Of a stretch of 64,000 nt of DNA, positions 1-9,193 are shown one piece after another. The position numbers and the translations under genes are program-made. Under the pieces are notes generated by a model, which saw nothing but the letters and a program-made list of their open reading frames with translations, searched no databases and had not been told where the DNA came from. The DNA is from Melioribacter sp051488665 (lineage in GTDB: Bacteria; Bacteroidota; Ignavibacteria; Ignavibacteriales; Melioribacteraceae), in NCBI RefSeq assembly GCF_051488665.1, contig NZ_JBPSEG010000003.1, positions 329,860-393,859 on the forward strand, written 5' to 3'. The stretch's first letter is position 1. Each line of letters begins with the position of its first letter.

Positions 1-409
1 GGGAAAATGTTTTCACTTTGCTGTTGTGTCTCGAAGCAAGTCCCACCAGCTCAAGCATTTCCATAATTTTATTTTTGGAAACGTCGGCGCCGCTGAGTCG
101 TCCCAGGATTTCAAGATTTTTATACGCCGTCAAATAGAGATAGAAGTCGGGCTTTTCGACTATGGCTCCTATTCTTCTCATTATATTTTTTCGGTCGCGC
201 TTAATCGAGAGACCGAAAATTTCGATTGAGCCCGACGTAGGCTTTATGAGCGACAATAACATTCTTATCGTCGTGCTTTTGCCCGCGCCGTTTGGTCCCA
301 GGAAACCGAATATGTCTCCTTTATAAACTTTCAGGTCGAGATTATCGACCGCCGTCAGCGACCCGAATTTTTTGGTAAGTCCGTCAATTTCAATTATAGT
401 ATCGTTCAA
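1..409 (-). CDS. ABC transporter ATP-binding protein, N-terminal part (cut by window edge)
   Basis: Reading the - strand from a TTG at 409 gives NDTIIEIDGLTKKFGSLTAV, then the Walker A motif GPNGAGKST and a Q-loop-region sequence GAIVEKPDFY. This is the nucleotide-binding subunit of an ABC transporter, most like the ABC-2/multidrug exporter type. The protein continues past position 1, so its signature motif and Walker B are not visible. The TTG start is inferred: AGGAAATAAATTG supplies a ribosome-binding site, and the preceding gene stops at 411-413, one base upstream. That tight junction suggests co-transcription with the AmpG-like gene. The permease partner would lie to the left of the window. 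Confidence 0.85.
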   Translation of the reverse strand, partial: MNDTIIEIDGLTKKFGSLTAVDNLDLKVYKGDIFGFLGPNGAGKSTTIRMLLSLIKPTSGSIEIFGLSIKRDRKNIMRRIGAIVEKPDFYLYLTAYKNLEILGRLSGADVSKNKIMEMLELVGLASRHNSKVKTFS

Positions 410-410
410 T

Positions 411-2204
411 TTATTTCCTGTCTTTTTTACCGAATGCCGGATTAATCGGAATAAATTTAGCCGCGACAAAAGCGGGAATTGTGGCTATGCAAACCCATAC
501 AAAGAAAAGTTGATAGCCCACCGCTTCCTGTATAATACCGCTGAACATACCCGGAATCATCATGCCGAGCGCCATGAATCCGGTAGTAATTGCATAATGC
601 GATGCTTTGTATTGTCCTTCGGATACATAAATCATATACATCATATATGCCGTGAATCCGAAGCCGTAACCAAACTGTTCGATAATCACGCATAGATAGA
701 CGATCCAAATTTGATCCGGTTGCGCGTAAGCCAGATAAACATACGCAATGTTCGGAATATTCATTGCGACGAGCATTGTAAACAGCAGCTTTTTCAAACC
801 GCGCTTTGAAATCAAAATGCCGCCGATAATTCCTCCAATTACAAGCGCCGCCACGCCTGCCGTTCCGTAAATCAAACCGACGTCCGAAGTCGAAAGACCG
901 AGTCCCCCCGCGCTTTTGGGATCGAGGAAAAAAGGACCGACCATTTTGACAAGCTGCGCTTCGCCCAATCGGTAGAGAAGCAAGAAAGCGATTATCCAGA
1001 TTATCTTTCTCTTTTCGAAAAATCTGAAAAACGTTCTGAAAAACTCGCTTGTTATTTTCTGGAATCCCGAAACCAAAACCGGTTTGTCGGTCTTCGGTTC
1101 TGGCAGTATATAATTGTGATAGACAAAAAATACCAAAAACAATACGGCAAGAATTCCGAAAGTAATAACCCATGCCAGGGGAACCCTTTCAGGCTCGAGT
1201 TTAAATACGGCTTCGGTTTTTTCGTCAACGTAAGACTCGAGCTGGATAAGCGCAAACGCCGGTTTGTTCCAGTTGGATGAATTAAAGACCAATCTCCCGC
1301 CGGCAATCACATTGAAATTTTTGTCGCCTTCATGATAATTAAGATTAACCGTAAATTCTTCATCGTCGCCTGGTTTATTCGAAAGCATGAACTTAACAAT
1401 GCCGATGTTTCCCGCAGGCTCCATACTGCCGGAAGTATCCGGAACGATTATATCGGTTTCGGAAAAACCGTTTATGATATTCATCTTCCGAACGAAATTA
1501 ACGTAAAAATCGACGGTTTGTTTAGTTTGAGGTTTTGTGCTTATTTCGAGAGTTTCAGGTTTGGCAATAATTCTAAGCCTTCCTTCCGTCGGTTTTACGG
1601 AAGACGAATCGATTGTAAGAGTATTCTCGAAAAATTTTTCCGGCGATGAAATTACTCTGATCTCAGCCGGCGAAACCGTAAGCGTACTTTCGAGATGCCC
1701 CGCAAGTATAACCAAAACGCCCTGTCCGAATATAATGGCAAACCTGTAAAACGTGCTTCTAATTCCCACAAAGAAACTCTGTTCGCCTTCGTCGAGCGCG
1801 TGCATGTAAAACCCGTCCGCCGCTATGTCGTGTGTTGCGGAGCTGAATGCAATAAGCCAGAAGAAAAGCAGCGTAAATCTGAAAAAATCGGGAGCCGGGA
1901 TTGTCAAAGCCACTCCAGACATGCCCGCGCCTATTATCAATTGCATGGCAATTATCCAGAATCGCTTGGTTCGAATTAAGTCGACTAAAGGACTCCAGAA
2001 CGGTTTGATTACCCACGGCAAATAGAGCCAGCTTGTATAAAGCGCAATATCGGCATTCGAAATTCCCAGGCGTTTATACATTATTACCGAAAGCGTAATT
2101 ACGATAACATAGGGCAATCCTTCGGCAAAATAGAGGGTCGGAACCCAAGCCCATCCGCCAGCTTTGTTTTTCTTTTCTTTATGCAAAGATTTTTTTACAA
2201 TCAT
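411..2204 (-). CDS. AmpG-like major facilitator permease with large periplasmic insertion
   Basis: 597-residue inner-membrane transporter of the major facilitator superfamily. The N-terminal part (GWAWVPTLYFAEGLPYVIV) and the C-terminal helices match AmpG-type muropeptide/sugar permeases. The first six-helix half ends near residue 168. A polar stretch of about 170 residues without membrane segments (roughly 170-340) follows before the helices resume, so a sizeable extracytoplasmic domain is inserted in the carrier. Family AmpG proteins import anhydro-muropeptides for peptidoglycan recycling. Its start overlaps the stop of the N-acetylglucosamine-kinase-like gene by 4 bp (ATGA), which supports a cell-wall sugar recycling role. 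The substrate is inferred. Confidence 0.75.
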   Translation of the reverse strand: MIVKKSLHKEKKNKAGGWAWVPTLYFAEGLPYVIVITLSVIMYKRLGISNADIALYTSWLYLPWVIKPFWSPLVDLIRTKRFWIIAMQLIIGAGMSGVALTIPAPDFFRFTLLFFWLIAFSSATHDIAADGFYMHALDEGEQSFFVGIRSTFYRFAIIFGQGVLVILAGHLESTLTVSPAEIRVISSPEKFFENTLTIDSSSVKPTEGRLRIIAKPETLEISTKPQTKQTVDFYVNFVRKMNIINGFSETDIIVPDTSGSMEPAGNIGIVKFMLSNKPGDDEEFTVNLNYHEGDKNFNVIAGGRLVFNSSNWNKPAFALIQLESYVDEKTEAVFKLEPERVPLAWVITFGILAVLFLVFFVYHNYILPEPKTDKPVLVSGFQKITSEFFRTFFRFFEKRKIIWIIAFLLLYRLGEAQLVKMVGPFFLDPKSAGGLGLSTSDVGLIYGTAGVAALVIGGIIGGILISKRGLKKLLFTMLVAMNIPNIAYVYLAYAQPDQIWIVYLCVIIEQFGYGFGFTAYMMYMIYVSEGQYKASHYAITTGFMALGMMIPGMFSGIIQEAVGYQLFFVWVCIATIPAFVAAKFIPINPAFGKKDRK

Positions 2205-3079
2205 TGAGTTTCCTTGAAGAGTTTCAGAGCAAGTAAAGCCGCGCCGTATTCCGGAGTATGGCGCGGTTTCATGAACAACAAACGATCCGCTTTTTTTATT
2301 TTACTCTTTATCAGCTGCGTATAAAACGAATCATTCGACAATCCTCCCGTAAAGACGACCGGAAGTTTGCAGCCGGGATATTTTTTCAACGCGACATTAA
2401 TTAACGTTGCAACTTCGCTTGCTTCTTCATTTAAGATTCGCATGCATAATTTACTTCCCTTTCGAGCGCGTTCGATAAAGCGCCCGGCGTAACGCGCAAT
2501 ATTCTCGCCGTTTACAAATTCAATTAATTTATCTCTTTGCAAAACGTCCAATTCTTCCGCCAATTCATAAAGAGCGTCGTCTTTCAATCTGCCGTCGATA
2601 ATTTTTGACACGGCGTTGAATCCTTTTCTGGCAATCGAAAACGCTCCTCCCTCGTCTCCGATTACTTTCCCGAAGCCGCCAGTTTTAATAAATTCTCCGC
2701 CCGTATTCAAAAAGACAACCGAACCCGTTCCAATAATTACCAGAGCTCCTTCTTTGCCTGCGAAAGCTCCGTAATGCGCGGTTTCTATATCGCCTTTTAT
2801 TTCTATCTGAAAATCGAATCCGGTTTTAATTCTTTTTTTTAATTTTAATGCCGCGTTTAAATTAGAGCAGCCGGCAATTCCCAGAACAGCTCCCGATAAT
2901 TTATATTTTTCGTTAATCTCATCGATAAATTCGGAAAGCAGCTCAGCCGATTTGGAGAAGCCGACCGAATAGGGATTCGAAGCGCCCGTTTCGAAACGCG
3001 CGCGGATTCTTTTTTTTTCGTCTATGCAAACGGCTCTGGTTTTTGTACCGCCCCCGTCCGCTCCCAAAAAATACTTCAT
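2201..3079 (-). CDS. BadF/BadG/BcrA/BcrD-type ATPase, N-acetylglucosamine kinase-like
   Basis: 292 residues of the ASKHA (actin-like ATPase) fold. The phosphate-1 motif GADGGGTKTRAVCID is at the N-terminus, GTGSVVF near residue 118 is the phosphate-2 region, and VVFTGGLSNDSF near residue 248 is the adenosine motif. This arrangement is typical of bacterial N-acetylglucosamine/N-acetylmuramic acid kinases in the BadF/BadG family, which phosphorylate amino sugars in the cytoplasm. The following gene is an AmpG-like permease joined by a 4-bp overlap, so uptake and phosphorylation of recycled peptidoglycan sugars is the likely shared job. Sugar specificity cannot be read from sequence. Confidence 0.75.
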   Translation of the reverse strand: MKYFLGADGGGTKTRAVCIDEKKRIRARFETGASNPYSVGFSKSAELLSEFIDEINEKYKLSGAVLGIAGCSNLNAALKLKKRIKTGFDFQIEIKGDIETAHYGAFAGKEGALVIIGTGSVVFLNTGGEFIKTGGFGKVIGDEGGAFSIARKGFNAVSKIIDGRLKDDALYELAEELDVLQRDKLIEFVNGENIARYAGRFIERARKGSKLCMRILNEEASEVATLINVALKKYPGCKLPVVFTGGLSNDSFYTQLIKSKIKKADRLLFMKPRHTPEYGAALLALKLFKETQ

Positions 3080-3141
3080 AAGCCGTAAATTTTATTGTTG
3101 GTAAAATAAAAAAAAGAAATCATATGCCCTTTATTATTTTG

Positions 3142-3171
3142 TTGAAACGGAACAATAATCTCATTACTTTG
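3142..3171 (+). promoter_or_regulatory. candidate Bacteroidota-type promoter for the lipocalin-like gene
   Basis: TTG at 3142-3144, a 19-base spacer, then TTACTTTG at 3164-3171. This is one base off the Bacteroidota primary sigma consensus TAnnTTTG and has the expected spacing. It lies about 58 bp before the ATG at 3229, in the gap between divergent genes. Position and fit are seen in the sequence; function is inferred. Confidence 0.45.
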
Positions 3172-3228
3172 CGCATGTGCATTTAGAGGAACCCCATTTT
3201 TCAAATAAATTTTTCAGGAGAAAAAAAA

Positions 3229-3645
3229 ATGAAGAACTTATTAAAGTCGTTATTGGTATTGTCGTTATTAACGTTTATTGCATGCAGCGAGGATTCGAAT
3301 CCGACTTCCTCGGAACCGACTTTAACGGGCACGTGGAAATTAACCGCGATTACAATTCATACCGACTCCGGAGATTTGAATCTCCTGCCGGAAGCTATCG
3401 GATATTCTATGACTGTAGTTCTAAATGAAGACGGCACTTACCAGGCGACTTATACAGATGCCGACGGACAATACACCGAAACAGGAACCTGGACGGAATC
3501 CGACGGAAAACTTACAATTACGGTGGACGGACTTCCCGAGACAGTTGAGTATACATTGTCCGGCAACAAACTTACATTCAGCACAACAATGGATATCGAA
3601 GGATTCGGAACGCAGAACGTGACATTGGAGTTCACAAAACAATAA
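3229..3645 (+). CDS. lipocalin-like domain lipoprotein
   Basis: 138 residues. A lipoprotein signal peptide ends with the lipobox FIAC (acylated Cys at residue 19), followed by the Ser/Asp-rich linker SEDSNPTSS. The mature part begins LTGTWKLT, the hallmark of small lipocalin-like domains of Bacteroidota, with repeated strand patterns YTETGTWTESDGKLTI and FGTQNVTLEF. It is probably an outer-membrane-anchored beta-barrel protein of unknown ligand. The start at 3229 is preceded by CAGGAG with 8-bp spacing. The next gene starts about 11 bp after its stop, so the two are probably co-transcribed. Confidence 0.75.
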   Translation: MKNLLKSLLVLSLLTFIACSEDSNPTSSEPTLTGTWKLTAITIHTDSGDLNLLPEAIGYSMTVVLNEDGTYQATYTDADGQYTETGTWTESDGKLTITVDGLPETVEYTLSGNKLTFSTTMDIEGFGTQNVTLEFTKQ

Positions 3646-3655
3646 GGAGGTGGTT

Positions 3656-4129
3656 ATGCCTTCTAAAAAACTAAAGGAATTCCTGGACAAGAACAACGTT
3701 AAGTATGTAGCGATCAAACACTCCCTGGCGTTCACGGCTCAGGAGATAGCGGCTTCCGCTCATATCAAAGGGAAGAATCTTGCAAAGGCTGTGCTCGTTA
3801 AAATCGACGGCAAAATGATAATGGTCGTTCTGCCGGCTTCTTACAAAATTAATTTTGATCAACTGCGCGAAGCCTTCGGAAATGAAAATGTAAGATTGGC
3901 AAACGAGCAGGAATTTATGGATAAGTTTCCGGAGTGCGAAGTCGGAGCCATGCCGCCTTTCGGAAATTTGTACGGACTCGACGTCTACGTAGACGAGTCG
4001 CTTGCCGAAGACGAAGAAATTGCCTTCAATGCAGGAACGCATACGGAACTGATTCAGATGGCGTATGCCGACTTCGTAAGGCTCGTGCAGCCGAAAAAGA
4101 TGAAATTTTCATTTCTGTCGAAAGTCTAA
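3656..4129 (+). CDS. YbaK/prolyl-tRNA-synthetase-associated domain protein (aminoacyl-tRNA deacylase family)
   Basis: 157 residues from the ATG at 3656. A GTG at 3650 is in frame, but it is part of the AAGGAGG ribosome-binding site that sits 5 bp before the ATG, so the ATG is preferred. The YbaK fold is visible in KHSLAFTAQEIAASAHIKGKNLAKAVLVKIDG, where the Lys of NLAKAVLV is the conserved binding lysine, and in VGAMPPFGNLYGLDVYVDE. Members hydrolyse mischarged aminoacyl-tRNAs; the exact amino acid is not deducible. It follows the lipocalin-like gene closely. A second, more canonical YbaK is encoded at 47753-48232. Confidence 0.8.
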   Translation: MPSKKLKEFLDKNNVKYVAIKHSLAFTAQEIAASAHIKGKNLAKAVLVKIDGKMIMVVLPASYKINFDQLREAFGNENVRLANEQEFMDKFPECEVGAMPPFGNLYGLDVYVDESLAEDEEIAFNAGTHTELIQMAYADFVRLVQPKKMKFSFLSKV

Positions 4130-4199
4130 AAAAAATTTACTTGCTAATTCGCTTGCGACTGATTACGTTTACGCCCAATTTTTTTAATTGGTGCGTAAG

Positions 4200-5918
4200 A
4201 TGGATATATTCAGACCCAAACTCGTAACAACGCGGAAAGATTACAATAAAGAGCAATTTATTGCCGATCTTACTGCGGGCATTATTGTCGGAATAGTTGC
4301 GCTGCCGCTTGCTATTGCATTTGGAATTGCCAGCGGCGTGACTCCGGAAAAAGGAATAATCACGGCAATTATAGCCGGATTCATAATTTCTGCCTTCGGC
4401 GGAAGCAGGGTTCAAATCGGGGGACCTACCGGAGCTTTTATAATTATTGTTTATAATATAATTCAGGAATACGGTTCCGCAGGACTTACCATCGCCACAA
4501 TAATGGCGGGCTGCATTCTTATAATTATGGGAATAGCGCGATTCGGCTCTTTAATAAAATTTATTCCTTATCCGGTTGTAGTCGGATTTACAAGCGGAAT
4601 TGCTTTACTAATATTTTCCACTCAAATAAAGGATTTCTTCGGGCTCAACATAAACGAAATGCCTTCGGAATTTCACGAGAAGTGGATAGTTTATTTTAAA
4701 TCTATCGGCACAATAAACTTTTACGTTCTGGGTATTTCAATAATATCATTGTTGATAATGATTTTTTGGCCTAAAGTGACGCATAAAATTCCGGGCTCGC
4801 TAATAGCCATAATCGTATCCACGTTATTGGTTTCCATTTTTAATCTTCCGGTAGAAACCATAGGCAGCAGATTCGGAGAAATCTCCTCCAACTTGCCTTC
4901 GCCGACATTCCATAAGATTAATCTCGAAACAATTCAAAATCTTATTGCGCCTGCAACTACCATTGCGCTGCTGGCAGCTATAGAATCGCTCCTATCGGCC
5001 GTAGTCGCAGACGGCATGATCGGCGGCAAACATCGCAGCAATATGGAATTGATCGCTCAGGGCTTGGCAAACATTGCATCTCCTATTTTCGGAGGCATTC
5101 CGGCAACCGGAGCAATTGCCAGAACAGCCACAAATATTAAGAACGGAGGGCGAACGCCCGTAGCGGGTATTATTCACGCCGTTACTCTTCTCTTAATCAT
5201 GTTATTCTTCGGCAAATACGCGCGCCTTATTCCGATGGCTACTCTAGCTGCAATTCTTATAATAGTTTCCTACAATATGAGCGAATGGCATTCGTTCAAA
5301 TCGCTGTTAAAGAGCCCCAAAAGCGACGTTGTGGTTCTTCTTACTACTTTCTTCTTAACCGTGATTTTCGATTTAACGATAGCAATCGAAATAGGAATGG
5401 TGCTCGCCGTTCTGCTCTTTATGAAAAGAATGGCCGAAGTTACCAACGTCAATATTATTACCAGAGAATTGGAAGACAGCGACGAAATTCCCGACCCGAA
5501 TTCAATCGACAAGAAACAGATTCCCGAAGACGTTGAAGTATTTGAAATCAACGGACCTTTCTTCTTCGGCGCAGCCAAGAAGTTTAAGGAACAGATCTCG
5601 ATTGTAGAGAAGCCGCCAAAAGTAAGAATAATAAGAATGAGAAACGTTCCGGCAGTCGACGCCACAGGCTTGCAAACGCTCAGAGAATTTTACTACGACG
5701 CTCAAAAAAACGGAATCCATTTGATTTTGTCGGGCGTTCATACCCAGCCGCTTTATGCTATGACTCAGGCGGGATTGTTCGATTTATACGGCGAGGAAAA
5801 TATCTACGGCAATATCGACGACGCATTGGACAGAGCGCGCGAAATTTTGGGACTCCCAAAACTCGGCCGACCTAAAGACTTTATACCGACCGTAAAAAGA
5901 GAAATGAATTCCAAATAG
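4200..5918 (+). CDS. SulP family anion permease with C-terminal STAS domain
   Basis: About 572 residues from the ATG at 4200. TTG at 4188 and GTG at 4191 are in-frame alternatives, and no clear ribosome-binding site decides between them. The N-terminal GIIVGIVALPLAIAFGIASG and QIGGPTGAFIIIVY are SulP signatures, followed by 10-14 membrane helices. The STAS domain covers about residues 440-560 and includes MRNVPAVDATGLQTL. SulP proteins take up sulfate, bicarbonate or other anions. Sulfate is an attractive guess given the sulfate-assimilation genes 8 kb away, but they are not in the same operon. The gene ends at a strong terminator shared with lpd. Confidence 0.85.
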   Translation: MDIFRPKLVTTRKDYNKEQFIADLTAGIIVGIVALPLAIAFGIASGVTPEKGIITAIIAGFIISAFGGSRVQIGGPTGAFIIIVYNIIQEYGSAGLTIATIMAGCILIIMGIARFGSLIKFIPYPVVVGFTSGIALLIFSTQIKDFFGLNINEMPSEFHEKWIVYFKSIGTINFYVLGISIISLLIMIFWPKVTHKIPGSLIAIIVSTLLVSIFNLPVETIGSRFGEISSNLPSPTFHKINLETIQNLIAPATTIALLAAIESLLSAVVADGMIGGKHRSNMELIAQGLANIASPIFGGIPATGAIARTATNIKNGGRTPVAGIIHAVTLLLIMLFFGKYARLIPMATLAAILIIVSYNMSEWHSFKSLLKSPKSDVVVLLTTFFLTVIFDLTIAIEIGMVLAVLLFMKRMAEVTNVNIITRELEDSDEIPDPNSIDKKQIPEDVEVFEINGPFFFGAAKKFKEQISIVEKPPKVRIIRMRNVPAVDATGLQTLREFYYDAQKNGIHLILSGVHTQPLYAMTQAGLFDLYGEENIYGNIDDALDRAREILGLPKLGRPKDFIPTVKREMNSK

Positions 5919-5970
5919 TTTTAATCGAATTGACGTTATCAATGCCCCTTAAACTTCGGAATTGATAAAA

Positions 5971-6001
5971 AAAGCAGCCTGCTTATTCGGCAGGCTGCTT
6001 T
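5971..6001. terminator. bidirectional Rho-independent terminator between sulP and lpd
   Basis: A perfect 12-bp stem (AAAGCAGCCTGC, loop TTATTCG, GCAGGCTGCTTT) with an A-run before it and a T-rich tail after it. It lies between convergent genes, so it can end transcription from both sides. Confidence 0.85.
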
Positions 6002-6082
6002 TATTATTCAAAATATTTTGAATCATCAATCACGATCTATTATCATCCACCAGTCCCTAATCCCTAGAATCTAATCCCTACT

Positions 6083-7501
6083 CTACTTCCTCTTGGGGCG
6101 ATACATGTCAGTCGCTCTTCCGTAATAGAGTTCGGCGGCAAACATCATCGTTTCGGATAATGTCGGGTGCGGATGAATAGTCAGTTCGAGGTCGTTTGCG
6201 TTTGCGCCCATTTCGATCGCAAGAGTGCCTTCGGCAATTAAGTCGCCCGCGCCGACTCCGACAATGCCGACGCCGATAATTCTTTCCGTCTCGGGATCAA
6301 TTATCAATTTCGTCATGCCGTCGTTTCTGTCGAGAGTTGTGGCTCTTCCGCTTGCGCCCCAGGGGAATTTAGCCACTTCGTATTTAATTCCTTTTTCTCG
6401 AGCTTCGGTTTCCGTTATGCCCGCCCATGCCAATTCGGGATCGGTAAAGACAACAGCCGGAATTGCATTCGGCTCGAAGGCAACTCGTTTTCCCATTATG
6501 GCTTCAACGGCTACTTTTCCTTCAGCCGCGGCTTTATGAGCCAGCATCGGATTACCGACTATATCGCCGATTGCGTAAATTTTATCGTCGTCCGTTTTCA
6601 TAGTTCTGTCGACAATTACAAATCCTTTTTCATTCACTTTTACGGATGTGTTTTCGAGTCCCAATCCTTTCGTTACCGGTTTACGTCCAACCGAAACGAG
6701 CGCTTTGTCGAAAGTCTGAACCGGGTTATCGACTTTATCGCCTTCTAATTTTACCTCAATTCCCTTTTTGGTTTCTTTAAGCTCGACTACTTTTGTATTG
6801 ACGTAGATGTTTTCGAACTTTGATTTCAATCTTCTTTCCAGCACTGCAACCATATCGCGGTCGGCTCCGGGCAATAGACCCGGCATCATTTCAACTACGG
6901 TAACTTTGCTGCCAAGAGAAGCATAAACGGTGCTCAGTTCCAGACCGATATAACCTCCTCCTATAACCAATAATCTTTTCGGCACATCTTTCAGTTCGAG
7001 CGCTGCCGTCGAATCCATCACCTTGTCAGAACCGATAGAAAACGCCGGAACGGTTGCGGGAACCGATCCTGTTGCCAGTATCGCTTTTTCGTAAATCACT
7101 TCTTCGGTTGAGCCGTCCGCTTTTTCAACCAGCAGAGTCGAAGAATTAACAAACGACGCTTTACCCTGAATATAATTTACTTTTCTTTGTTTTGATAACT
7201 GACCGAGTCCGCCGGTTAATTTACCTACGACCCCGTCTTTGAATTCTCTCAATTTGTCGATATCAATTTTGGGCTTGCCGAAATCAATTCCCCACTTCCC
7301 GGCTTCTTCGGCTTCGTTCAAAAGTTTAGCGACGTGAAGAAGAGCTTTCGAAGGGATGCAGCCTCTGTAAAGGCATACGCCTCCGGGATTTTTTTCCATA
7401 TCGATCAAAGTTACTTCCATGCCGAGGTCGGCAGCCAGAAAAGCTGCGGCATAACCGCCGGGACCGGCGCCAATAACGGCTAATTGAGTTTTTGTAGACA
7501 T
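6083..7501 (-). CDS. lpdA: dihydrolipoyl dehydrogenase (E3)
   Basis: 472 residues, the usual length. The FAD-binding GAGPGGYAAA is at the N-terminus and the redox-active disulfide is C43/C48 in GGVCLYRGCIPSK. The second dinucleotide motif GGGYIGLEL and the C-terminal dimer/active-site motif HPHPTLSE are present. The enzyme reoxidises dihydrolipoamide on E2 with NAD+. It is the third gene of aceE-aceF-lpd, 37 bp after aceF on the same strand, so it most likely serves the pyruvate dehydrogenase complex. Other 2-oxoacid complexes may share it. Confidence 0.95.
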   Translation of the reverse strand: MSTKTQLAVIGAGPGGYAAAFLAADLGMEVTLIDMEKNPGGVCLYRGCIPSKALLHVAKLLNEAEEAGKWGIDFGKPKIDIDKLREFKDGVVGKLTGGLGQLSKQRKVNYIQGKASFVNSSTLLVEKADGSTEEVIYEKAILATGSVPATVPAFSIGSDKVMDSTAALELKDVPKRLLVIGGGYIGLELSTVYASLGSKVTVVEMMPGLLPGADRDMVAVLERRLKSKFENIYVNTKVVELKETKKGIEVKLEGDKVDNPVQTFDKALVSVGRKPVTKGLGLENTSVKVNEKGFVIVDRTMKTDDDKIYAIGDIVGNPMLAHKAAAEGKVAVEAIMGKRVAFEPNAIPAVVFTDPELAWAGITETEAREKGIKYEVAKFPWGASGRATTLDRNDGMTKLIIDPETERIIGVGIVGVGAGDLIAEGTLAIEMGANANDLELTIHPHPTLSETMMFAAELYYGRATDMYRPKRK

Positions 7502-7538
7502 TTAACTTCCGATTTTATTTAAAAATTATTTTTATATA

Positions 7539-9161
7539 TCAACCTTCAAGCGTCAATAAAAACGGATTTTCGAGAGCTTCTACGATCCAACGCAAAAATC
7601 GAATACCGTCGGCTCCGTCGATAATTCTGTGGTCGTACGACAGCGAAAGCGGCATCATTAATCTTGGTTCGAACTTGCCGTCTATATATACCGGCTCGTA
7701 AGAAGACCTCGAAACTCCGAGAATTGCGACTTCCGGGGAATTAACTATCGGAGTAAAATAAGTGCCGCCGATTCCGCCGAGATTCGAGATTGTAAAATTT
7801 CCTCCCTGCATATCTTCGAGAGTTAATTTTTTGTCGCGCGCTTTTTTGGAAATTTCGGCAAGTTCTATCGAGATTTCAAGAATGTTCTTTTTGTCGGCGT
7901 CTTTTATAACCGGCACGAGCAAGCCTTTGTCGGTGTCGACGGCGACTCCGATATTAAAATATTTCTTATAGACGATTTCGCTTTTCTGCATATCGACGCT
8001 GGCGTTGAACTGAGGAAATACTTTTAAAGCCGACGCCGCAACTTTAATCAGAATAGCAGTAATTGTAAGCTTGCCTCCCGCGGCTTCCACTTTCTTCGAA
8101 TATTCTTTTCTTACTTTTTCAAGATTCGTAATATCCGCTTTGTCGAATTGCGTTACATGCGGAATTGTCGACCATGCGTACGATAAATGTTCTGCTGTCT
8201 TTCTGCGGACGTTGTTCATTTGAACGCGTTCGACCTCGCCCCATTTGGAAAAATCAGGCAAAGGCTCCTGAACGAGTCCCGGCGCGGATATTTGACCGGA
8301 CTGCAATTTCTTGTTCAAATTTTTTGCAAACGCTTTTACGTCCTCTATTGTAATCCTGCCGCTTTTACCGGAGCCTACCACCTGATGAATATCGATCCCG
8401 ATTTCTCGGGCAAATCTTCTAACGGACGGAGCCGCAGGCACAATATTCTTGACAATATCGCGTGGTATATCGATAACCTGAGGCATATGAGTATGTTCTT
8501 TTACAGGCTGCTGCGGTTGTTCTACCGTCTTTTCCGCTTTAGCGGCGGGCTTTGATTCCGGCGCAGCTTCTTTGGCAGAGGGTTTCGAAGTTGTTTCTAT
8601 CAGAAATACCGTCTGTCCTACTTTGACGGTATCGCCGTCTTTGACTTTCACTTCTTTAACTGTGCCGGCGTATTCCGAAGGCACTTCGACGGTTGCTTTG
8701 TCCGTTTCTATTTCCATTAGTATCTGGTCGGCTTTAATTTCATCGCCGGGTTTGACGAGCACTTTTGCAATCTGCGCCGATTCGATATTTTCTCCGAGAA
8801 CGGGCACTCTGAATTCCACAACGCTGCTTTCGGATTTATTTGCGGACGCTGTAGCTTCAGCCGGCTGCGCCTCTTCCCGTTTCTCCACGGACTGTTCAGG
8901 CTTTTTATTCGTTTCCGCCGTTTCGCTTTGTTCGACTGTAATCACCGGCTGACCCACTTCGGCTTTATCGCCTTCTTTGACGTGCACTTTCTTTACAATT
9001 CCTGCGACTTCCGAGGGCACTTCAACCGTAGCCTTATCCGTTTCGATTTCCAGAATCACCTGATCGACTTCTACGCGGTCGCCTTCTTTAACGAGTACTT
9101 TTACTACGTCTGCCGTATTTATATTTTCACCTAAATGAGGCAACTTAAAATCTACTGTCAT
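7539..9161 (-). CDS. aceF: pyruvate dehydrogenase E2, dihydrolipoyllysine acetyltransferase (two lipoyl domains)
   Basis: 540 residues. Two lipoyl domains carry identical EIETDKATVEVPS motifs with the lipoylated lysines at K43 and K155, each followed by a Pro/Ala/Glu-rich linker. A peripheral-subunit-binding domain spans about 243-279 (APSVRRFAREIGIDIHQV), and the catalytic acetyltransferase domain runs to the end with YDHRIIDGADG (catalytic His near 511). It transfers acetyl groups from E1 to CoA. It sits 32 bp downstream of aceE and 37 bp upstream of lpd. The near-identity of the two lipoyl domains suggests an internal duplication. Confidence 0.95.
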   Translation of the reverse strand: MTVDFKLPHLGENINTADVVKVLVKEGDRVEVDQVILEIETDKATVEVPSEVAGIVKKVHVKEGDKAEVGQPVITVEQSETAETNKKPEQSVEKREEAQPAEATASANKSESSVVEFRVPVLGENIESAQIAKVLVKPGDEIKADQILMEIETDKATVEVPSEYAGTVKEVKVKDGDTVKVGQTVFLIETTSKPSAKEAAPESKPAAKAEKTVEQPQQPVKEHTHMPQVIDIPRDIVKNIVPAAPSVRRFAREIGIDIHQVVGSGKSGRITIEDVKAFAKNLNKKLQSGQISAPGLVQEPLPDFSKWGEVERVQMNNVRRKTAEHLSYAWSTIPHVTQFDKADITNLEKVRKEYSKKVEAAGGKLTITAILIKVAASALKVFPQFNASVDMQKSEIVYKKYFNIGVAVDTDKGLLVPVIKDADKKNILEISIELAEISKKARDKKLTLEDMQGGNFTISNLGGIGGTYFTPIVNSPEVAILGVSRSSYEPVYIDGKFEPRLMMPLSLSYDHRIIDGADGIRFLRWIVEALENPFLLTLEG

Positions 9162-9193
9162 ATCAAAAACCGAATTTATTTAATAAATAGTTT

